From Rhodobacter sp. (lineage in GTDB: Bacteria > Pseudomonadota > Alphaproteobacteria > Rhodobacterales > Rhodobacteraceae), in NCBI GenBank assembly GCA_022824145.1, contig JAJEAY010000266.1:1-39847 (forward strand): DNA of 39,847 nucleotides. Reading direction: 5' to 3'. Shown here piece by piece: positions 1 to 7,256 of the stretch. The notes beneath the pieces were generated by a model. The model was not told the DNA's origin and ran no database searches. It saw only the letters and a program-made list of their open reading frames with translations. Numbering within the stretch: the stretch's first letter is position 1; each line of letters opens with the position of its first letter. The translations under genes and the position numbers were made by a program.

Positions 1-34
1 CAAGCGCCAACGAACCGCTCTCGGTCAGCATCAT
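1..34 (-). CDS. 5' end of a minus-strand gene cut by the window edge
   Basis: Reading leftwards from 34, ATG-ATG-CTG opens a frame (MMLTESGSLAL) that stays open to the window edge. It is preceded by a good ribosome-binding site, GGGGAG, about 8 bases upstream. Only about eleven residues are visible, so no function can be assigned. The alternative start is the second ATG at 31. Confidence 0.35.
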   Translation of the reverse strand, partial: MMLTESGSLAL

Positions 35-175
35 AGGAACTCTCCCCACAGCCCGGTTGAGACTCGATCGGGCCGAAGTTGTCAGCGAGAAAATCGGACA
101 ACCGTCGGACAGCATGTGCCGGGAGCGGACGCGGGATGTCCAGCCGCAGGCGCATCCGCACCGGCAGTCCCTGTG

Positions 176-223
176 ATCCGTGCAATCAGTACCGAGGCGG
201 GTTGATGGCTAGCCAAGTATATA
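176..223 (+). repeat. Direct repeat, copy 1 (5' end of small ORF)
   Basis: This stretch matches 1181-1228 at roughly 40 of 48 positions. The block CAGTACCGAGGCGG is identical in both copies, and a final TATATA is shared. The repeat spans a ribosome-binding site (GAGGCGG), the start codon at 205 and the codons for ASQVY. It looks like duplication of a gene's 5' region, although a regulatory element cannot be excluded. Confidence 0.75.
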
Positions 224-522
224 GTTTCCTTGCCATTTCAGGGCGGAATCGTTATTTTCAGGTCATGACGCAAGAGATGCAATCAACGCTGCTGACAACG
301 GTGAACGCGCCTTACCGGACATATATGGACGGAAGCGCGCTTGCGGCTGCGCTGTGCGCAGGTGACGTCAAATCGGGTCAGGTGAACTCGTTTTTCATGG
401 AGACGTCCTGTGAGATCCAGCGGGCCTTCGCGAAGCTACACGGGATTCCTGAGAGCGTTCTGGTCGAGGCCGCTGAGTCCTTCGCCAACTGGTCGGGACA
501 GGATCTCTCGCTTCTGGCATGA
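205..522 (+). CDS. Unrecognised small protein upstream of AbiEii-like toxin relic (possible antitoxin)
   Basis: The protein is 105 residues and starts MASQVY. The start at 205 is chosen because it follows GAGGCGG, and because in the repeat copy at 1181-1228 the aligned codon is GTG, also a start codon. I do not recognise a domain; the C-terminal half (about residues 45-100) reads as a mixed helical region ending LSLLA. The stop overlaps the next gene's start as ATGA, the usual arrangement of translationally coupled toxin-antitoxin pairs, and the next gene resembles an AbiEii toxin. By position this would be the antitoxin, but its sequence does not obviously match the AbiEi winged-helix family. 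A start at ATG 265 or 277 is possible. Confidence 0.5.
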   Translation: MASQVYSFLAISGRNRYFQVMTQEMQSTLLTTVNAPYRTYMDGSALAAALCAGDVKSGQVNSFFMETSCEIQRAFAKLHGIPESVLVEAAESFANWSGQDLSLLA

Positions 523-1025
523 CGCTGTCGCCCTCACGCTGGGAAAATCTTCTTGAGGAGGCTTTCGGAATAATTGCAGCCGTGGACCGGGACGGTGGCG
601 TCCTTGATGGATAGACCTTTGGTTGCGGCACCGCGAAGATGCTACAGATCGATCATCGCGAAAGCCACGATGCCGACCCTTTTCTAGATGATCCGCAACT
701 CCTGCCGTATGTCACGGCGACAGTCGCAGAAATTCAGTTCGACATCGGGCCAGCGACCTACAGCGGCGACGGATTGGGACATCTGAAAACTGTCTTCGAC
801 GGCATCGGCGAGATTGATTTCATTGTGGCGGATCACGTCACGGACGACTGCGTCAGAACACGGGAAATTCTCGGACGGGAAGTCCTCCTGGAAACCGTCC
901 CGGAAATCTTCGCCAAGAAGATCACGTACCGGGGTTCCCGTATCCAGCCTCGTGACATCTTCGACATGGCGGCGGCGCGCGGAAGCGTGGATCTGTCGGA
1001 CATTGAACCGCTTGCTGCGGCCTAG
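519..1025 (+). pseudogene. AbiEii/AbiGii-like nucleotidyltransferase, interrupted by an in-frame TAG
   Basis: From ATG 519 the frame reads 31 codons, meets TAG at 612-614, then continues open in the same frame to 1025 (169 codons in all). Directly after the stop come TFGCGTAKM and HRESHDADPFL. These correspond to the G-G-G-T-A and H-R-x-S-x-D-x-D blocks of the AbiEii (DUF1814) toxin family, a nucleotidyltransferase fold. Near the C-terminus, VPEIFAKKITYRG and QPRDIFDMAAA match the family's conserved K and D-x-x-D region. The protein is shorter than usual for the family, and the second Gly of the GGGTA block is Cys. Either the gene is dead, or TAG is read through, or translation restarts at ATG 639, which would lose the GGGTA motif. 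The start overlaps the upstream ORF (ATGA). Confidence 0.6.
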
Positions 1026-1180
1026 AAGGGGGCCGCCAAGGTGCAGGGCGCATGAAGACCATGCAGGCCCAGTACGAAACCGGACAGGAGCGACTGCGGA
1101 GGGTCGTTGCGGTCAGACGCGTACCGGCCTACCGGCCGATTTCCGCAAGGCGAGGGGCGTTGGCGTCGGCGACCCCGGAG

Positions 1181-1228
1181 ACCCGTGAAATCAGTACCGA
1201 GGCGGCCTGGTGGCCAGCCAGGTATATA
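1181..1228 (+). repeat. Direct repeat, copy 2
   Basis: This is the diverged second copy of 176-223. It shares CAGTACCGAGGCGG and the terminal TATATA. The copy-1 ATG is GTG here, in the same register. Confidence 0.75.
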
Positions 1229-1380
1229 ATTCCCTAACGATTGCACCGGGTCACCGTGGCTTGGGTGTGCCGCATTCCTTCGTGACGACGGAGACATTTC
1301 CGGCGACGGTTGATCTGCGGAGCCTGCGCGATCTTTCGGACGTCGAACCTTCGGCGCTGCAAAAAGTTTACAGGCCTTAA
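1210..1380 (+). pseudogene. Vestigial 56-codon ORF paralogous at its start to the ORF at 205
   Basis: From GTG 1210 the frame reads VASQVYNSLT, compared with MASQVYSFLA in the upstream copy. It runs to TAA at 1378-1380. After about ten residues the similarity is lost. The later part contains LRDLSDVEP, faintly reminiscent of LSDIEP at the end of the AbiEii-like gene, so this may be a collapsed copy of the whole pair. There is no evidence that it is expressed. Confidence 0.3.
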
Positions 1381-1441
1381 TCGTAAACTGGCTGCAAGTA
1401 CCCTCAATTCGCCTAAAGATAGACTTGCAATGTCCGAGAAA

Positions 1442-2164
1442 TCACCAGTCTCCGAGCGCTTTTTGCCAAATTGCCATCGCCGCGACTGCTGCGGTATCGG
1501 CGCGCAGGATGCGTGGACCGAGGCTCACTCTTTCTACGAACTGCATTTCCGCCAGCCGCTCACGCTCGCAGTCGCTGAAACCGCCTTCAGGGCCAATTAG
1601 GATCGCCCATTTCCCTTCCCGGCCGGACTCCAGAGTTCCAGGCGCGCCGCAGAGCGCCTCATCACAAAACATAAGGCGGCGGTCTGATGGCCAAGCCCTG
1701 AGCGCGGTGTCGAGTCGCTGTAACGGACAGACTTCCGGTACGAAGGTGCCGCCACATTGCTCAATCGCCTCAATGACACGCCGCTGCAGTCGATCGTGCC
1801 GAATGCGCTCGGAATTGGTGAAGCGCGTCCGCACAGGCAGAATGCGCGAGGCGCCCATTTCAGCAGCCTTTTCAACGATGAAATCCGTCCTTGAAGACTT
1901 GATCGGAGCGAACAGCAGCCAGAGGTCCGGCGGTTGCTGTAGCGGACACGTCTGCCTTTCAACAGAAAGCGTTCCACTCTGCCGGCCTGTCCTTTCTGCG
2001 AACGCAAGGAACTCACCGTCATTGCCGTTGAACACCAGAAGTTCGCCGCCTTGGCCAAACCGCATGACATCGAACAGATAATGGATATGCTTGCGTGTCA
2101 GCGGGCAGGACTGTCCTGCCGCAAGTGGATGTTCTACATAAAGTCTGACCTTGGGAACTGTCAT
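1442..2164 (-). CDS. rsmE: 16S rRNA (uracil-1498-N3)-methyltransferase RsmE
   Basis: A 240-residue SPOUT-class methyltransferase that methylates U1498 of 16S rRNA using S-adenosylmethionine. The N-terminal PUA-like part carries VRLYVEHPL and HYLFDVMR. The C-terminal trefoil-knot part carries the SAM-site sequence LIGPEGGFSDCE and the SLGPRILRADTA motif. KSSRTDFIVEKAAEMGA in the middle is also typical of the family. ATG 2164 is preferred over the longer frame back to 2251, because family members begin close to VRLYV and the extension overlaps ubiA. It is divergent from ubiA, with starts 22 bp apart. Confidence 0.95.
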   Translation of the reverse strand: MTVPKVRLYVEHPLAAGQSCPLTRKHIHYLFDVMRFGQGGELLVFNGNDGEFLAFAERTGRQSGTLSVERQTCPLQQPPDLWLLFAPIKSSRTDFIVEKAAEMGASRILPVRTRFTNSERIRHDRLQRRVIEAIEQCGGTFVPEVCPLQRLDTALRAWPSDRRLMFCDEALCGAPGTLESGREGKWAILIGPEGGFSDCERERLAEMQFVERVSLGPRILRADTAAVAAMAIWQKALGDW

Positions 2165-2186
2165 GGTCGGAAAGGGTATTCGGGCG

Positions 2187-3146
2187 ATGGGCAAAATTCC
2201 AGAGACGGACACGCGGGTGAGCGATGCTGTGGACGGCAACTGGGTGGACAACCGGGCTCCCGACTGGTCGCGGCCTTTCCTGAGGCTTTCCCGTGCCGAC
2301 AGGCCGATCGGAACTTGGCTGCTGCTGCTGCCTTGCTTGTGGGGTGCCCTGCTGGCTTGCCTGCATCAGGGGCGGTTTGGCTGGGCCGAAGCGTGGGTGT
2401 TGCTGGGTTGTGGAATAGGCGCCACGCTGATGCGGGGTGCGGGATGCACGTGGAATGACATAACGGACCGTGATCTGGACGGAATGGTGGCGCGCACGGC
2501 ATCGCGGCCGATTCCGTCCGGACGGGTATCGGTCAAAGGTGCGTTTCTTTGGATGATTGCACAGGCATTTGCCGCTTTCGCGGTACTGGCCACCTTTGGC
2601 GGCATGGCCATTCTGCTTGGCGTCGGTTCACTTGCGCTGGTGGTGATATACCCGTTCGCCAAACGGTTTACATGGTGGCCTCAGGTGTTCCTCGGCGTGG
2701 CTTTCAACTGGGGTGCGCTTCTGGCCTGGGCTGCGGTCACGGATGGTCTGGGCTGGCCTCCCCTGATCCTGTATTTGGCGGGAATCGCTTGGACGCTGTT
2801 TTACGACACGATCTACGCGCACCAGGACAAAGAGGACGATGCGTTGGTGGGCATAAAGTCCACCGCCAGACTCTTTGGCGAGAAAACGCGCCGATTCCTG
2901 ATTGTCTTCCAGTTTCTCGCTATGGGTCTCCTGGCAGTCGCCGTTATCTCGGCGATGACAGGTACATCAAGCGGTCTTGCGACCGCTGTCGCACTGTGCG
3001 GCCCGCTGGCGTTCGGTTGGCATCTGGCTTGGCAGACGGGCAAGCTTGAAATCAATGACCCCGCTGTTTGCCTGCGGCTGTTTCGGTCAAACCGGGATTC
3101 CGGTTTGATTGTTGCGATGTTTTTTGCCGCCGCTCTCTTCGCATGA
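2187..3146 (+). CDS. ubiA: 4-hydroxybenzoate polyprenyltransferase UbiA
   Basis: A 319-residue integral membrane prenyltransferase that attaches the polyprenyl tail to 4-hydroxybenzoate in ubiquinone synthesis. The two Asp-rich Mg-prenyl-diphosphate sites are visible: NDITDRDLDGMV with the following RTASRPIPSG, and YAHQDKEDD with IKSTA. LRLSRADRPIGTWLLLLPC is the usual opening of the first membrane helix in alphaproteobacterial UbiA. ATG 2187 was chosen for its GGAAAGGG upstream and for matching the family's length. ATG 2163 would overlap the rsmE start. Confidence 0.96.
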   Translation: MGKIPETDTRVSDAVDGNWVDNRAPDWSRPFLRLSRADRPIGTWLLLLPCLWGALLACLHQGRFGWAEAWVLLGCGIGATLMRGAGCTWNDITDRDLDGMVARTASRPIPSGRVSVKGAFLWMIAQAFAAFAVLATFGGMAILLGVGSLALVVIYPFAKRFTWWPQVFLGVAFNWGALLAWAAVTDGLGWPPLILYLAGIAWTLFYDTIYAHQDKEDDALVGIKSTARLFGEKTRRFLIVFQFLAMGLLAVAVISAMTGTSSGLATAVALCGPLAFGWHLAWQTGKLEINDPAVCLRLFRSNRDSGLIVAMFFAAALFA

Positions 3147-3204
3147 TTGCAGGAACGGAAATTGCCGCATATTACCGGCGGAAGTTCTGCTGACGTTGCC
3201 AGGT

Positions 3205-5079
3205 ATGCGTTCGTTTCACTACATTTTCACCGCAATTGCCTGCATGGTGCTGATTTCGGTCGCTACCGCATTGTTGGCGGTAGGGCAGATCGAAAGGCTT
3301 GCGCGGTCCAGTGTCCGCGAGGCGCTTTCTTCCGATGGCATGGGTTGGGTGGAAGTCAGAGTCGACGGACTGCAGGTGATTCTATCCGGCACCGCACCGG
3401 ATGAGGCCGCAAGGCACTTGGCGCAACGTCTCGCAGGCACTGCAGTCAATACCGCCCTGGTGATCGACGAAATGGATGTCGTGCCGGCATCGAGTGACGT
3501 CCCAACGCAGTATTCTGTCGAGTTCCTGAGCAGTGACGGGCAAATTTCGGTGATCGGCGTTGTTCCCAGTTCGCTGGACCGCGACGAGATGGCGGCGGCG
3601 ATTGCCAGACTTACCAATGGCGGCGTGGTGCGGGATCTGCTTGATCACGGAGATTATCCTGTTCCGCCTGCCTGGATGGAGGCATTCGAATTCTCTCTTG
3701 AGACTCTGGGACGGCTGCCGTGGTCCAGAATCGCGGTTCAGGCCGACAGGGTGGAAGTCAAAGCGATTTCCGAGAGTCAAATAGACAAAGGAAGGTTTGA
3801 GGCAGAGCTGCGGCAGAGGGTGCCGGATGGAGTCGATCTGGTTCTGGACATTTCCGCACCGCGTCCGGTGATCGCTCCGTTCACCCTGCGTTTTCTGGTT
3901 GACGCGAACGGAGGACGGTTTGACGCATGTTCTGCCCGCAGCGAGAGCGGCAGGAAGCGTATATTGTCCGCTGCCGCTCAGGCCGGCCTGATGGGAAATG
4001 CGACCTGCCGGATTGGCCTTGGTTCACCAAGTCCGAGTTGGCCGGACGCGGTCGTGGCTGGAATCACTGCCGTTGAACGCCTTGGGGCGGGGTCGGTTAC
4101 CTTTTCGGATCTCCGGGTGTCACTCGTTGCCCCGGCGGAGACCGAACAGGTGGTGTTTGAGCGTGTGATTGAAGAGTTGGACGCGGCGCTGCCTGAAATT
4201 TTCTCGCTGACCGCGATCAAATCCGACCCGCGTATCGCCGCGAGTTCGGGAGAGACGGAATCCAATGCATTGCCTGAATTTGCAGCGACAGTCAGTCCGG
4301 AAGGCTCTCTGCTGCTGCGAGGCAGGATAACCGACGAAACCCTTCGGGACACCGTCGAGGGTCTTGCGCGGGCGCTCTTCCCAAGCGTCAGCGTGCAGGC
4401 GGCGCTGCGGCTGGACGCGGGTTTGCCGCAGGGTTGGGCAAAAAAGGTATTTGCCGGTCTTGAGTCGCTATCGCTGCTGGCGGAAGGAAGCCTTTTGATA
4501 CAGTCCGAATTCATCGATATCCGCGGCATCGCGCACGACCCCGGCGCCAGTGACGAAATCTCCCGGATCCTTTCGGCGGGACTGGGAGTTGCGGAGGAAT
4601 TCGCAATCCAAGTCAACTATGTCGAACCTGAAAGCACCGAATCAAGCCTTCCTTCACCGGAAGAATGTGTGGCAGGCATCAACGCCATTCTCGATAGCCA
4701 GCAGATCGGCTTTGAGCCGGGGTCTTCCGAAATCGGCCATCGCAGCTTCTCGGTGATTGACCGGCTCGCGGAGGTGATGGAAGGCTGTTCCGACGTCAGG
4801 ATGGAGATTGGCGGCCATACCGACAGTCAGGGCCGCGAAGAGATGAATCTTCGGCTTAGCCAAGGGCGGGCTGAAGCGGTGCTGACTGCGCTTCAGATGC
4901 GCCGCGTGCTGACTGGAAACCTGACTCCTGTCGGTTATGGCGAAACACGCCCGATAGCCGACAACGGAACCAAGGAAGGGCGCGAGGCGAACAGGCGTAT
5001 CGAGTTCACACTGGTGGCCGACGGGGATGAAGCAGGGGGCACCGGGGAAGAAACCGGGGAAGAAAATGAACAGAACTGA
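3205..5079 (+). CDS. OmpA-family protein with BON-like region
   Basis: A 624-residue envelope protein. The first about 35 residues (MRSFHYIFTAIAC then a hydrophobic run) form an uncleaved signal anchor. A BON-like segment (VEVRVDGLQVILSGTAPDE) follows, with related beta-alpha units repeated through the middle. The last about 120 residues are an OmpA/MotB peptidoglycan-binding domain, with IGGHTDSQGREEMNLRLSQGRA and GYGETRPIADN; the conserved Asp and Arg that contact diaminopimelate are present. It is acidic and Ala/Glu-rich at the very end. It overlaps the next ORF by 14 bp, so the two are probably made together. Precise role unknown; anchoring of the envelope to the cell wall is an inference from the domain. 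Confidence 0.88.
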   Translation: MRSFHYIFTAIACMVLISVATALLAVGQIERLARSSVREALSSDGMGWVEVRVDGLQVILSGTAPDEAARHLAQRLAGTAVNTALVIDEMDVVPASSDVPTQYSVEFLSSDGQISVIGVVPSSLDRDEMAAAIARLTNGGVVRDLLDHGDYPVPPAWMEAFEFSLETLGRLPWSRIAVQADRVEVKAISESQIDKGRFEAELRQRVPDGVDLVLDISAPRPVIAPFTLRFLVDANGGRFDACSARSESGRKRILSAAAQAGLMGNATCRIGLGSPSPSWPDAVVAGITAVERLGAGSVTFSDLRVSLVAPAETEQVVFERVIEELDAALPEIFSLTAIKSDPRIAASSGETESNALPEFAATVSPEGSLLLRGRITDETLRDTVEGLARALFPSVSVQAALRLDAGLPQGWAKKVFAGLESLSLLAEGSLLIQSEFIDIRGIAHDPGASDEISRILSAGLGVAEEFAIQVNYVEPESTESSLPSPEECVAGINAILDSQQIGFEPGSSEIGHRSFSVIDRLAEVMEGCSDVRMEIGGHTDSQGREEMNLRLSQGRAEAVLTALQMRRVLTGNLTPVGYGETRPIADNGTKEGREANRRIEFTLVADGDEAGGTGEETGEENEQN

Positions 5080-5395
5080 GTTTATCGTGGTTACGGCGGT
5101 TGTACTGTTTCTGGCGATCGCTCTTGGCTGGTTCGCGCATTGGCTGATTCGAAGGTTCATCAGGGTTGATGGTTCCGAGCTCAACGAAATTGACTGGATG
5201 GCCAAGGCGCTGCAGGAGGCGGAAGAAGCGCGCGATCAGGCAGTTGAGAAAATGAACAGGCGCGAAACGGAACTGCTCAGCAAGCTTAATGAGGCAAAGG
5301 CGGAGACGCGCGCTGCAATGGAATCGCTCCGTGATCTGCGTCGAGAGTCGGACGAACTTCGTGCCTACATCGAGCGAGTCAACCAGAACCAGTAG
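5066..5395 (+). CDS. Small membrane-anchored coiled-coil protein
   Basis: A 109-residue protein. Residues about 4-26 (EFIVVTAVVLFLAIALGWF) form one membrane helix. The rest is a charged, heptad-like helix (EEARDQAVEKMNRRETELLSK and following) ending RVNQNQ. ATG 5066 follows GGGGAAGAAA and lies inside the end of the OmpA-family gene. Short membrane/coiled-coil proteins commonly follow this OmpA type in Rhodobacterales (recalled, not checked). It could be an assembly partner of the upstream protein. Confidence 0.8.
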   Translation: MNRTEFIVVTAVVLFLAIALGWFAHWLIRRFIRVDGSELNEIDWMAKALQEAEEARDQAVEKMNRRETELLSKLNEAKAETRAAMESLRDLRRESDELRAYIERVNQNQ

Positions 5396-5452
5396 GTCGG
5401 CCGCAATCCATTTCGGGCGACCTGCGTCAACGGTCTTCGGGCTATTCTACCG

Positions 5453-5923
5453 TTATGTTCCTTCCGTGCCGGAACTGAATCGGTCCCAGCGCTGGAGTGC
5501 CCGTTCATCGGTGTCTTTCGCGGCAACCCAGCCTTCGCTCTCGGCAGTCACTTCCTTTTTCCAGAAAGGCGCCCTCGACTTGAGGTAATCCATCAGAAAC
5601 TCAGCCGCGGCGAATGCGTCAGCACGGTGAGAGGCGGCTGTTGCGACCATCATGATCCGTTCGCCGGGCGATAGCCGCCCGTAACGGTGGATCACAAGAC
5701 TGGCCTTCAGCTTCCAGCGTGCAACCGCTTCCGCCTCGATTCCAGCAACGGCCTTTTCGGTCATGCCGGAGTAATGCTCGATCTCGATGTACCTGAGCCC
5801 GACGTTGTCATCGCGCACAATTCCTGTGAAGCTGACCTGAGCGCCGATATCTGTGCGGTTCCCGGCGAACCGGGCGAGTTCAGTGCCGAGGTCAAACGGG
5901 CCGGGCTCGATGCGGACCGCCAA
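5453..5923 (-). CDS. moaE: Molybdopterin synthase catalytic subunit MoaE
   Basis: A 156-residue large subunit of molybdopterin synthase, which inserts dithiolene sulfur into cyclic pyranopterin monophosphate. Family landmarks are FTGIVRDDN, YIEIEHYSGM, HRYGRLSPGE and the substrate-binding lysines in LKSRAPFWKKE. The start is TTG at 5923, two bases after the moaD stop region. It is supported by GGAGG about six bases upstream, lying inside the moaD end; no closer ATG fits. It is co-transcribed with moaD, its sulfur-carrier partner. Confidence 0.94.
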   Translation of the reverse strand: MAVRIEPGPFDLGTELARFAGNRTDIGAQVSFTGIVRDDNVGLRYIEIEHYSGMTEKAVAGIEAEAVARWKLKASLVIHRYGRLSPGERIMMVATAASHRADAFAAAEFLMDYLKSRAPFWKKEVTAESEGWVAAKDTDERALQRWDRFSSGTEGT

Positions 5924-5924
5924 T

Positions 5925-6176
5925 TCAGCCTCCCGTCATGGGTGGAAAAAAGGCCACTTCCCTTACTCCGTCAATCGGGTCGGAGAAATCCGACAGTTCC
6001 TGATCAAGCGCGACACGCAGAGCTGACGTGTCTGCGAATGCAGCCGCATATCTGGGTTCCCGGGATCTCAGCTCATCGACAAGGTCTTCCACCGTCTCAG
6101 CCTCGGTTTCGACCGATTCCCTCGGAAGTCCGATGCGCTCGCGCACCCAGGCGAAATAGAGCACCTCCACTGTCAC
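5925..6176 (-). CDS. moaD: Molybdopterin synthase sulfur-carrier subunit MoaD
   Basis: An 83-residue ubiquitin-like sulfur carrier ending in the required Gly-Gly (FFPPMTGG), which becomes a thiocarboxylate and donates sulfur to MoaE. It opens VTVEVLYFAWVRE from a GTG at 6176, one base past the pgsA stop and preceded by GGGGA. A longer frame with ATG 6191 exists but would overlap pgsA. The 'NQ/ALRVALDQEL' and 'EVAFFPP' blocks fit the beta-grasp fold. Confidence 0.93.
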   Translation of the reverse strand: MTVEVLYFAWVRERIGLPRESVETEAETVEDLVDELRSREPRYAAAFADTSALRVALDQELSDFSDPIDGVREVAFFPPMTGG

Positions 6177-6177
6177 G

Positions 6178-6816
6178 TCATTCCCCTTCATTACCGAAGT
6201 GCGGCCACGCTTTGCTGAAGTAGTCCAGTCCAGTGGCAAGCGTCAGAACTGACGCAATCCAGAGCAGCACGGTGCCGCACCACCAAGACCAGTTTGCGGC
6301 CAGCGCATATGCGGAACCTACTCCGGTCGCGGTGCCTCCGTCCAGTCCGACCCCGCGCGCTGCGGCGCTGTGTTCGAATACCCCCGTGGCGAATAACGCC
6401 GTCAACGCGATCATCTGGGTGAAGGTTTTGTATTTCGCCAGATTCGTGACCGACAGTCTGCCGGTATGGTTGCCAAGAAATTCCCGCAGGCCGGAAACTG
6501 AGATCTCCCGGAAGATGATCACCGTCGCGGGCAATAGGATCCAGGGATCCATTCCCGAAAAGCCGGTGATTACCAGCAGTGCGATGACCACCATCGCTTT
6601 GTCGGCGATCGGGTCAAGCATGGCGCCGAATCTTGATTCCTGTTTCCAGAGCCGGGCAAGATAGCCATCGAAATAGTCTGTGACCGCGGCGCCTACGAAC
6701 AGCAGCATGGCGAACCAATCGGCCCAAGGCCGTGCGAAATAAAGGAACATGACCACCAAACCGGGTGCGGCGAGGAGTCTGAGCGTTGTAAGAACGTTTG
6801 GGACCGTCCATTGCAT
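6178..6816 (-). CDS. pgsA: CDP-diacylglycerol-glycerol-3-phosphate 3-phosphatidyltransferase PgsA
   Basis: A 212-residue membrane enzyme that makes phosphatidylglycerophosphate, the first committed step of phosphatidylglycerol synthesis. It carries the complete CDP-alcohol phosphotransferase signature D-x2-D-G-x2-A-R-x8-G-x3-D-x3-D, as TDYFDGYLAR then FGAMLDPIADK. FREISVSGLREFLG is also typical of PgsA. ATG 6816 (MQWTVPNVLTTLRL) matches the normal family start; the frame extends to 6930 without recognisable sequence. The order uvrC, pgsA, moaD, moaE recurs in Rhodobacterales. Confidence 0.95.
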   Translation of the reverse strand: MQWTVPNVLTTLRLLAAPGLVVMFLYFARPWADWFAMLLFVGAAVTDYFDGYLARLWKQESRFGAMLDPIADKAMVVIALLVITGFSGMDPWILLPATVIIFREISVSGLREFLGNHTGRLSVTNLAKYKTFTQMIALTALFATGVFEHSAAARGVGLDGGTATGVGSAYALAANWSWWCGTVLLWIASVLTLATGLDYFSKAWPHFGNEGE

Positions 6817-7036
6817 GGATTCGGTTTTAGCGCGTTGGTGAGCGTCGTGGAAGGCGTCGCGAATACCAAACTGTAAGTCTGGAAGTCGCGGCACGGCGGA
6901 ATGCGTTTCCAGGGCAGACTGCTCCACCATTCAGGACGGACCGCTTGATCGATGACCGACATCCTTGCGGACGGAACGCGTCACTTCGCCGTCATGTGGC
7001 TGACCTGTGACCCGTTAGCGGAAGGGAGCCGAGCAG

Positions 7037-7219
7037 GTGCTGGGCACCTGCGCATTCGGCGGTGCTGCAACGGCCGTTTCCGCCGCAAGGATCTTTCCAT
7101 CCCGAGTCAGGGACGTCCGTTACAGCTACAAACCGGCGTCCCGGAACGGTGTCGCCGACACTGATCCGGATATTGCCGCAATCGCGAAGTCTTGTACCCG
7201 TTATCAGGTAGCGGATTGA
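7037..7219 (+). CDS. Doubtful small ORF, possibly a secreted-protein remnant
   Basis: The frame is 60 codons from GTG, with AGGGAG about 8 bases upstream. It reads VLGTCAFGGAATAVSA then a polar tail containing DTDPDIAAIAKSC and ends QVAD. The hydrophobic, Cys-containing start resembles the end of a lipoprotein signal, and the amino-acid mix is more protein-like than the overlapping frames. However, there is no recognised family, and an in-frame stop lies six codons upstream. It would run convergent to uvrC. Confidence 0.22.
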   Translation: MLGTCAFGGAATAVSAARIFPSRVRDVRYSYKPASRNGVADTDPDIAAIAKSCTRYQVAD

Positions 7220-7226
7220 ATCCGCT
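7210..7226. terminator. Short perfect inverted repeat beyond the uvrC end
   Basis: AGCGGATT-G-AATCCGCT is a perfect 8-bp palindrome that can fold as a 6-bp stem with a 5-base loop. It lies about 30 bp past the uvrC stop on the uvrC-sense strand. No T-run follows, so a terminator role is weak. It also overlaps the stop codon of the doubtful plus-strand ORF. Confidence 0.25.
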
Positions 7227-7256
7227 CAATAGGAGATCGGGATTATCCTGCACCCG

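Larger units (their letters stand above)
6817..7256. other. Gap between pgsA and uvrC (440 bp)
   Basis: This gap has no confident gene. The pgsA frame stays open to 6930 but does not look coding. A weak 60-codon ORF (7037-7219, plus strand) and a short inverted repeat (7210-7226) are listed separately. The pgsA promoter should lie here if pgsA is not read through from uvrC. Confidence 0.6.
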
